Notes under the pieces: generated by a model | Database searches by the model: none | What the model was told of the DNA's origin: nothing | What the model saw: the letters and a program-made list of their open reading frames with translations, nothing else | Part shown: piece after piece, positions 59,402 to 64,000 of the stretch | Position numbering within the stretch: the stretch's first letter is position 1 | How the letters are laid out: each line of letters opens with the position of its first letter | Translations under genes and position numbers: made by a program | NCBI RefSeq assembly: GCF_000744785.1 | Contig: NZ_JQMO01000003.1 | Location: 2,604,001-2,668,000, forward strand | Length of the DNA stretch: 64,000 bases | Origin: Kitasatospora azatica KCTC 9699 | GTDB taxonomy: Bacteria > Actinomycetota > Actinomycetes > Streptomycetales > Streptomycetaceae | Reading direction: 5' to 3'

Positions 59402-59437
59402 AGTGGGTGCATGTTTCACGTGAAACATGCACCCACT
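59402..59437. other. parS: Perfect parS in a 36-bp palindrome downstream of parB
   Basis: The exact 16-bp consensus lies at 59412-59427. The symmetry continues on both sides to 59402 and 59437 (AGTGGGTGCA... with its complement), giving a perfect 36-bp palindrome. It is followed by CTCTTGTTGT. It can act as a ParB site in double-stranded DNA and as a strong terminator hairpin for parB in RNA. Confidence 0.93.
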
Positions 59438-59462
59438 CTTGTTGTACGGGGAGGTGTGCTGC

Positions 59463-60071
59463 ATGGGTCGCAGGATCGTCCCGCTGACGCTGGACAATCT
59501 GGCTGACCTGCCCTGGCCCTGCCGCTCCTGTGTCTTCTGGGAGCTCGATCCGGTGCGGGGGCGCGAGGCGGTGGACGCCGGGAAGCCGGAGCAGGAGAAG
59601 GAGGGGTGGATCTCGGCGGTGCTGCTGGAATGGGGCTCCTGCGGGCGGATCGCCTATGTGGATCAGCAGCCGGCCGGCTTCGTGCTCTACGCGCCGCCCG
59701 CCTACGTGCCGCGTTCGCAGTCCTTCCCGACCAGCCCGGTCTCGCCGGATGCCGTCCAGCTGATGATCAGTCGGGTGCTGCCCGAGTTCCAGGGGCAGGG
59801 GCTGGGTCGGGTGCTGGTGCAGACGGTGGCCAAGGACCTGCTGCACCGCGGCTTCCGGGCGATCGAGGCCTTCGGCGCGGCCGGGAACGACCGGCCCAGC
59901 TGCCTGCTGCCGGCCGACCACCTGTTGGCCGTGGGCTTCAAGACGGTGCGGCCGCACCACCGCTATCCGCGGCTGCGGCTGGAGGCCCGGTCCACCGCCT
60001 CCTGGCGGGAGGGGGCGCTCGAGCGGCTGCTGGGCGCCGGTCGCAAGGAGCCCGCGCTGCGGCCGTTCTGA
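59463..60071 (+). CDS. GNAT family N-acetyltransferase
   Basis: This 202-residue protein has a GNAT fold: RRIVPLTLDNLADLPWPCRSCVFWEL, GWISAVLLEWGSCGRIAYVDQQPAGFVLYAPP, VSPDAVQLMISRVLPEFQGQGLGRVLVQTVAKDLLHRG (the Q-x-x-G-x-G acetyl-CoA loop) and GFKTVRPHHRYPRLRL. The CRSC motif near residue 20 is conserved in this actinobacterial subfamily. The substrate is unknown. It is constant between parB and trxA in streptomycetes. A 44-bp palindrome ends the gene. Confidence 0.88.
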   Translation: MGRRIVPLTLDNLADLPWPCRSCVFWELDPVRGREAVDAGKPEQEKEGWISAVLLEWGSCGRIAYVDQQPAGFVLYAPPAYVPRSQSFPTSPVSPDAVQLMISRVLPEFQGQGLGRVLVQTVAKDLLHRGFRAIEAFGAAGNDRPSCLLPADHLLAVGFKTVRPHHRYPRLRLEARSTASWREGALERLLGAGRKEPALRPF

Positions 60072-60111
60072 GCGACCGGCCGGGGACGGATGAAGAGGCG
60101 CGGCGAGGAGA

Positions 60112-60155
60112 TGCGACGAAGGGGCGGGCCCAGCTGGGCCCGCCCCTTCGTCGCA
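60112..60155. terminator. 44-bp perfect palindrome: bidirectional terminator
   Basis: Bases 60112-60155 read identically on both strands, starting TGCGACGAAGGGGCGGGCCC, with no loop. It lies 40 bases after the acetyltransferase stop and 18 bases beyond the trxA stop, so it can end both convergent transcripts. Confidence 0.88.
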
Positions 60156-60173
60156 CGCTCGACCGGATCGGCC

Positions 60174-60518
60174 TCAGCCGGCCGGCTTGACCTCGATGAT
60201 GTCCGCCAGGTCGCGCAGCAGCGCCGCCTTCGGCTTGGCGCCGACGATGCTCTTCACGACCTCGCCGTTGACGTAGACGTTGATGGTCGGGATCGAGATG
60301 ACGCCGTACTGGGCGGCAACGGCCGAGTTCTGGTCCACGTCGACCTTGGCGACGGTCAGCTGGTCCGCGTACTCCTCGGCGATGGCCTCGAGGACCGGGG
60401 CCACCTGCTTGCACGGGCCGCACCAGGTGGCCCAGAAGTCCACCAGCACGGGCTTGTCGCTCTTGAGGACCTCGCTGTCGAAGGTCGCGTCGGTCACGGT
60501 GATGGTGGCGCCGGCCAC
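60174..60518 (-). CDS. trxA: Thioredoxin
   Basis: This 114-residue protein starts at GTG 60518 with AGGAG 6-7 bases upstream. It has ATITVTDATFDSEVLKSDKPVLVDFWATWCGPCKQVAPVLEAIAEEY with the W-C-G-P-C active site, KVDVDQNSAVAAQYGVISIPTINVY (cis-Pro) and GAKPKAAL. It reduces protein disulfides in the cytoplasm using electrons from TrxB, encoded 91 bases upstream on the same strand. Confidence 0.97.
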   Translation of the reverse strand: MAGATITVTDATFDSEVLKSDKPVLVDFWATWCGPCKQVAPVLEAIAEEYADQLTVAKVDVDQNSAVAAQYGVISIPTINVYVNGEVVKSIVGAKPKAALLRDLADIIEVKPAG

Positions 60519-60609
60519 GGGATCTCCTAAAGGTCGCTTGGGGTGGTACTTCAGTGGTTCACAACAACGGGGCGGCGGATTCTGTTTCACCCCCCGTACG
60601 GGGAGTGGC

Positions 60610-61587
60610 TCAGACGGCGACGGCCGCCGCGGCCTTGCTCTCCTGCTCGGTCGCGTGGGCCAGCTCGGCGAGGTAGCGCTCGGCGTCCAGAGCCGCGGCA
60701 CAGCCGGTGCCGGCGGCGGTGATCGCCTGGCGGTAGGTGTGGTCGACCACGTCACCGGCGGCGAACACACCGGCGACCTTGGTGCGGGTGCTCGGCGATT
60801 CCACCTTGAGGTAGCCCTCCTCGTCCAGCTCCAGCTGGCCCTTGAAGAGCTCGGTGCGCGGGTCGTGGCCGATCGCGATGAACAGGCCGGTGACGGGCAG
60901 CTCGCGCAGCTCGCCGGTCTCGGTGTCGCGCAGGGTGACGTGGGTCAGCTTCGGGTCGCCGTGGATCTCCTCGACCGCGCTGTTCCAGGCGAAGCTGATC
61001 TTCGGGTCGGCGAAGGCCCGCTCCTGCATCGCCTTGGAGGCGCGCAGCTCGCCGCGGCGGTGCACGACGGTGACGCTCTTGGCGAAGCGGGACAGGAAGG
61101 TGGCCTCCTCCAGGGCGGTGTCACCGCCGCCGACCACCGCGATGTCCTGGTCGCGGAAGAAGAAGCCGTCACAGGTGGCGCACCAGGAGACGCCGCGCCC
61201 GGAGAGCGCGTCCTCGCGGGGCAGGCCGAGCTTGCGGTGCTGGGAGCCGGTGGTGACGATCACCGCGTGGGCCCGGTGCACGGTGCCCTCGGAGTCGGTG
61301 ACGGTCTTGATGTCGCCGGAGAGGTCGACCGCGACGATGTCGTCGGGGACCAGCTCGGCGCCGAACCGCTCGGCCTGGGCGCGCATGTTGTCCATCAGCT
61401 CGGGGCCCATGATGCCGTCCCGGAAGCCGGGGAAGTTCTCGACCTCGGTGGTGTTCATCAGGGCACCGCCGGCGGTCACCGCGCCTTCGAAGACGAGCGG
61501 CTTGAGGGACGCGCGCGCGGTGTAGAGCGCTGCGGTGTACCCGGCCGGGCCGGAGCCGATGATGATCACGTTACGGACGTCGGTCAC
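60610..61587 (-). CDS. trxB: Thioredoxin reductase
   Basis: This 325-residue flavoprotein has the FAD site NVIIIGSGPAGYTAALYTARA, LVFEGAVTAGGALMNTTEVENFPGF, redox-active Cys pair WCATCDG, NADPH loop AVVGGGDTALEEATFLSRF with VVHRRGELRA, and VAGVFAAGDVVDHTYRQAITAAGTGCAAALDAERYL. It passes NADPH electrons to thioredoxin. GTG start. It forms the trxB-trxA unit downstream of the sigM/anti-sigma genes. In streptomycetes the main trxBA operon is induced by SigR under disulfide stress; I did not identify a promoter here. Confidence 0.96.
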   Translation of the reverse strand: MTDVRNVIIIGSGPAGYTAALYTARASLKPLVFEGAVTAGGALMNTTEVENFPGFRDGIMGPELMDNMRAQAERFGAELVPDDIVAVDLSGDIKTVTDSEGTVHRAHAVIVTTGSQHRKLGLPREDALSGRGVSWCATCDGFFFRDQDIAVVGGGDTALEEATFLSRFAKSVTVVHRRGELRASKAMQERAFADPKISFAWNSAVEEIHGDPKLTHVTLRDTETGELRELPVTGLFIAIGHDPRTELFKGQLELDEEGYLKVESPSTRTKVAGVFAAGDVVDHTYRQAITAAGTGCAAALDAERYLAELAHATEQESKAAAAVAV

Positions 61588-61734
61588 TGCATCTCCTGGT
61601 TGGCATCGCGACCCGCGCCAGGCGGGGGAGGGTGGCGGTCCTGCTCCGCCGCCCTGGTCAACGACTCCCCAGTGTCGCGCATTCCCGGGGCCCGGGGTAC
61701 CAGCGGCCCACCCCTCGGGCTGACGGGTGTTGGG

Positions 61735-62694
61735 TCAGCGGGTCGGGATCTGTTCGTGCAGCTGGACCGAGGCGGGGTCCTGGGTGCAGCCGGGGGTGAG
61801 CAGGAAGACGTCGAGGTGGCTGGGATCGTCGCCGATCCGGTAGACGTAGACGTCCACCGGCGCGGTCTGGAAGCTGCCGTGGGCGACGGTCAGCGGCTGC
61901 TCGCCCTGGTGGCCGGTCACCGCCTGCTGGACGCAGCCAGGGGGAACGGAGGTGGGGCTCTGGCCGGTGGCCGGGGTGGGGACGCCCTGCTCGCTGGTGG
62001 CGTGCGGCTGGGTGCCGGCGCTCGGCTGGAAGACCGGAAGCAGCCGGTGGATCTGGTCCGGCAGGCCGGCGGCGGTGAACTCGGGGCCGGCCGTAGTGAG
62101 CGGATGCGGGGTGCCGGCGGGCCGGGCGGCGCTGGCGGTGTTGTGGCCGGCGGTGTCCTGTCCGGCGAGCAGACCGGAGAAGACGGCGGCCGAGCCGAGG
62201 CCGAGCACGCCCACCAGGCTTGCCGCGAAGATCAGCAGGCCGCGCCGACGGGCTCGGGTCCGCCCGCCCGCACCGGCCGGACGGTCGCTGCGGTCGCCGC
62301 GCTTCGGCGGGCCGGCGGAAGCCGGTCGAGAAGCAGCGGGCCGAGTGGCCGGGGTGGCTGGGGTGGCTGGGGTGGCCGGGGTGGCCGGGGTGGCAGAGGT
62401 TGTCGGGGTGGTCGGGGAGGCCGGCAGTGCGGCGGCCGCCTCGGCGAGTGCGGTGTCGATCCGCAGTGCGACGTCTGCGGGCATCGGCGGTACCTGGTCG
62501 CCCGCCAGCAGCTCGCTCAGCCCGGCGAGCGCGGCGTCCGTCTCGGCGCACTGCGGGCAGCCGGCCAGGTGTCGGCGCAGGGCGGCGGCCTCGGCGGCGG
62601 AGAGCAGCTGCTCGCGCAGATCGGCCAGCTGGTCGACCGAGGGGTGCGACGCGGCCGCGGCCGACTCGACGGGTTCGGGTGTCTGGTGGGTCAT
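61735..62694 (-). CDS. Membrane anti-sigma factor of the SigM pair
   Basis: This is a 319-residue protein. The N-terminal anti-sigma domain has VDQLADLREQLLSAAEAAALRRHLAGCPQCAETDA with the H-x3-C-x2-C zinc-type motif. Next come an Ala/Pro/Thr linker containing a tandem ATP-tripeptide run (DNA repeat 62351-62395), a basic patch and one membrane helix (GLLIFAASLVGVLGLGSAAVFSGLL). The extracellular part has paired Cys (PPGCVQQAV, LTPGCTQDP). It should hold the sigma factor at the membrane until a signal frees it. The start overlaps the sigM stop (ATGA). Confidence 0.85.
   Translation of the reverse strand: MTHQTPEPVESAAAASHPSVDQLADLREQLLSAAEAAALRRHLAGCPQCAETDAALAGLSELLAGDQVPPMPADVALRIDTALAEAAAALPASPTTPTTSATPATPATPATPATPATRPAASRPASAGPPKRGDRSDRPAGAGGRTRARRRGLLIFAASLVGVLGLGSAAVFSGLLAGQDTAGHNTASAARPAGTPHPLTTAGPEFTAAGLPDQIHRLLPVFQPSAGTQPHATSEQGVPTPATGQSPTSVPPGCVQQAVTGHQGEQPLTVAHGSFQTAPVDVYVYRIGDDPSHLDVFLLTPGCTQDPASVQLHEQIPTR
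62351..62395. repeat. 9-bp tandem repeat, five copies, in the anti-sigma gene
   Basis: GGGGTGGCN repeats at 62351, 62360, 62369, 62378 and 62387. On the coding strand each unit adds Ala-Thr-Pro to the linker, so copy-number changes keep the frame. Confidence 0.85.
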
Positions 62695-63428
62695 CGCGGT
62701 GTCGCGTCTCCTTCCTTGGTCAGGTCCTGGCGGGGGAGGGCGGGCGCTGATGGGACGGAGCCGGGCGCCGCTGGGTTCCCGGGTGGCGGTGTTTCACGTG
62801 AAACACCGCCCGAAACGACGTCCTCGGTCTCCCGCAGATGTCGCACCAGTGGCAGCAGCCGGGCCCGGCCGCGGGCGCAGCGGCTCTTCACCGTGCCGAC
62901 CGGGACGCCGAGCAGTTCGGCCGCCTCGGCCACCGGGTAGCCCTGCATGTCCACCAGGACCAGCGCGGCCCGCTGCTCGGGCGGCAGCTCGGCCAGCGCG
63001 GCGCCCAGCTCGCGGCGCAGCTCCTGGCGGATCACCAGCGCCTCGGCGGGTTCGGCGGCGGGCACCAGGGTGTCCAGCTGCTGCGGCTGCTCGTCCAGCG
63101 AGCCGGTCCGGCGGCTGGTGGCGCGGCGGGCCCGGTCGAGGCAGGCGTTGACCACGATCCGGTGCAGCCAGGTGGTGACGGCCGAGCGGCCCTGGAAGGT
63201 GTGCGCCGAGCGCAGCGCGGAGACCAGCGCGTCCTGCAGCGCGTCCGCCGCCTCCTCGCGGTCGCCCAGGGTGCGCAGCGCGATCGCCCAGAGCCGGTCC
63301 CGGTGTCGCTGCACCAGCAGGCCGAAGGCCGCGGTGTCGCCGGCGACGTGCCGGGCCAGTAGCTCGGCGTCGCTCTCTTCGCCGGCCCAGGGAGCCTGTT
63401 CGGCTCCTGGTCGCGCCGGTTCTGCCAT
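62691..63428 (-). CDS. sigM: ECF sigma factor SigM
   Basis: This 245-residue ECF sigma factor has region 2 (DAELLARHVAGDTAAFGLLVQRHRDRLWAIA, DREEAADALQDALVSALRSAHTF, AVTTWLHRIVVNACLDRARR) and region 4 (ALAELPPEQRAALVLVDMQGYPVAEAAELLGVPVGTVKSRCARGRARL). It directs RNA polymerase to a small regulon when released by the anti-sigma protein encoded next. The name follows the conserved place upstream of trxBA in actinobacteria. The C-terminal tail after region 4 contains V-S-R-E-T, translated from a perfect parS site, and overlaps the anti-sigma start. Confidence 0.9.
   Translation of the reverse strand: MAEPARPGAEQAPWAGEESDAELLARHVAGDTAAFGLLVQRHRDRLWAIALRTLGDREEAADALQDALVSALRSAHTFQGRSAVTTWLHRIVVNACLDRARRATSRRTGSLDEQPQQLDTLVPAAEPAEALVIRQELRRELGAALAELPPEQRAALVLVDMQGYPVAEAAELLGVPVGTVKSRCARGRARLLPLVRHLRETEDVVSGGVSRETPPPGNPAAPGSVPSAPALPRQDLTKEGDATPR
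62790..62805. other. parS: Perfect parS site inside sigM
   Basis: TGTTTCACGTGAAACA matches the parS consensus fully. The surrounding bases extend the palindrome to 62785-62810 (GGCGG... and complement). It is in the 3' coding part of sigM, where it encodes V-S-R-E-T in the non-conserved tail. Confidence 0.93.
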
Positions 63429-63461
63429 CCGCCCACACCTTCCAGGGCCGGTCCGGCAGGG

Positions 63462-64000
63462 TCAGCCGGTCACCTTGATCTCGGCCACCTGGCCGCGGTA
63501 TCTACCGGTCCCATCCTTGGGGAGGCTGGTCAGCCAGATCAAGAGGTAGCGGGTACGGACCGGGGAGCCGAGCTGGAACTGCCCGTCGGCACCGGCCTTG
63601 GCCACCGGCTGGCCGAAGTCGTCGAACTTGGTCGGCTCGGTGTCGCCGGCGGCGCCGGGCACCCGCAGTTCGGCGGCGGTGGAGCCGACGAACTGCACCG
63701 CGATCGAGCTGACCTGCTTGGTCGAGCCGAGGTCGACCAGCAGACCGGTGCCGTGGCCGAGGGTCGGCAGGTCGTCGAAGTAGCCGTCGGTCTGCCAGGC
63801 CGTATTGGGGTCGTTGTCGTGGGTGTTCGGGAGCAGCTCGGTGTGCATCGGGTGGTCGCCGAAGGGGTTGAACGAGGTGACGCCGGTGAGCTGCAGCGGG
63901 GTCGGGGCGGTGGTGGAGGCGGTGGCGCTGGGCGGCAGGCCCGGGCCGGAGGCGCCCAGCGTCTTGGGGTCGCCGTTGGTGCCGAGCCGGCCGGCCAGCT
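63462..64000 (-). CDS. C-terminal part of a MurJ-associated protein kinase-like protein (5' end outside window)
   Basis: The frame is open from the window edge to the stop at 63462, giving ~179 visible residues. It starts with a Ser/Ala/Pro linker, then a beta-sandwich resembling discoidin (F5/8 type C) domains: LTGVTSFNPFGDHPMHTELLPNTHDNDPNTAWQTDGYF, VDLGSTKQVSSIAVQFVG, RYLLIWLTSLP and YRGQVAEIKVTG. In streptomycetes the gene between sigM and murJ (mviN) encodes a membrane pseudokinase with such a C-terminal domain, a partner of MurJ and FhaA. The kinase part lies outside, so the full identity is inferred from position. Confidence 0.7.
   Translation of the reverse strand, partial: LAGRLGTNGDPKTLGASGPGLPPSATASTTAPTPLQLTGVTSFNPFGDHPMHTELLPNTHDNDPNTAWQTDGYFDDLPTLGHGTGLLVDLGSTKQVSSIAVQFVGSTAAELRVPGAAGDTEPTKFDDFGQPVAKAGADGQFQLGSPVRTRYLLIWLTSLPKDGTGRYRGQVAEIKVTG

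Noticed and set aside
1..64000. CRISPR arrays, prophage, insertion sequences or rRNA operons in the window
   Set aside because: No transposase, integrase, phage genes, spaced direct repeats or rRNA sequences were seen; the region is core chromosome.

Overview
The window is very GC-rich actinobacterial DNA from the core of a linear chromosome, covering the replication origin. The gene order fhaA-fhaB-pstP-ftsW-pbpA-pknB, then sortases, crgA, a rhomboid protease, ppiA, gyrA/gyrB, dciA, recF, gnd, dnaN, oriC, dnaA, rpmH, rnpA, yidD, yidC, jag, rsmG, parA, parB, trxA, trxB and a sigM/anti-sigma pair is that of the Streptomycetaceae (Streptomyces or Kitasatospora type). A chaplin, a class E sortase LAxTG substrate, DUF5324 and DLW-39 proteins support this. 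I cannot settle the genus from sequence alone.

Layout. 1-21.7 kb is a less conserved flank. It holds the end of a secreted protein, an XRE-like regulator, an HPP membrane protein, TrmO and TrmH-type RNA modification enzymes, a leftward block (J-domain/rhodanese, DUF5819, HTTM, FUSC), a PAS-GAF-PP2C-ATPase signalling protein broken by a frameshift, a rhomboid-like membrane protein, a DUF2156 aminoacyl-phosphatidylglycerol synthase, a response regulator, a chaplin, a hydrolase, an LAxTG surface protein, and a crcB-DUF190-crcB fluoride exporter cluster behind a decayed MOSC gene. 21.6-37.5 kb is the growth and division cluster: FHA proteins, PstP phosphatase, FtsW, PbpA, PknB, two class E sortases, PabA, DUF881, CrgA, rhomboid and PpiA. 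37.5-41.0 kb holds tRNA-Ala and tRNA-Ile with small genes and a cyclopropane-fatty-acid-synthase-like methyltransferase. 41.1-53 kb is the replication core (gyrA, gyrB, dciA, recF, gnd, dnaN, oriC, dnaA). 53.3-64 kb is the rpmH to sigM arm with membrane insertion (YidC/YidD/Jag), RsmG, ParAB, thioredoxin, thioredoxin reductase and an ECF sigma/anti-sigma pair.

Repeated DNA sites tie the window together. About 17 DnaA boxes fill the dnaN-dnaA gap. A second compact DnaA-box cluster lies between crgA and the rhomboid gene, and a single box lies in front of dnaA. Five parS sites (TGTTTCACGTGAAACA or one mismatch) sit around rsmG-parA-parB and, unusually, inside the sigM reading frame.

Two genes (the PAS-GAF-PP2C gene and fhaB) show the same defect: one base missing in a C-rich linker while the rest of the protein is intact. 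This suggests homopolymer sequencing errors, or less likely real mutations. The best candidate for a poorly described system is the DUF5819-HTTM-FUSC block at 3.8-8.0 kb.
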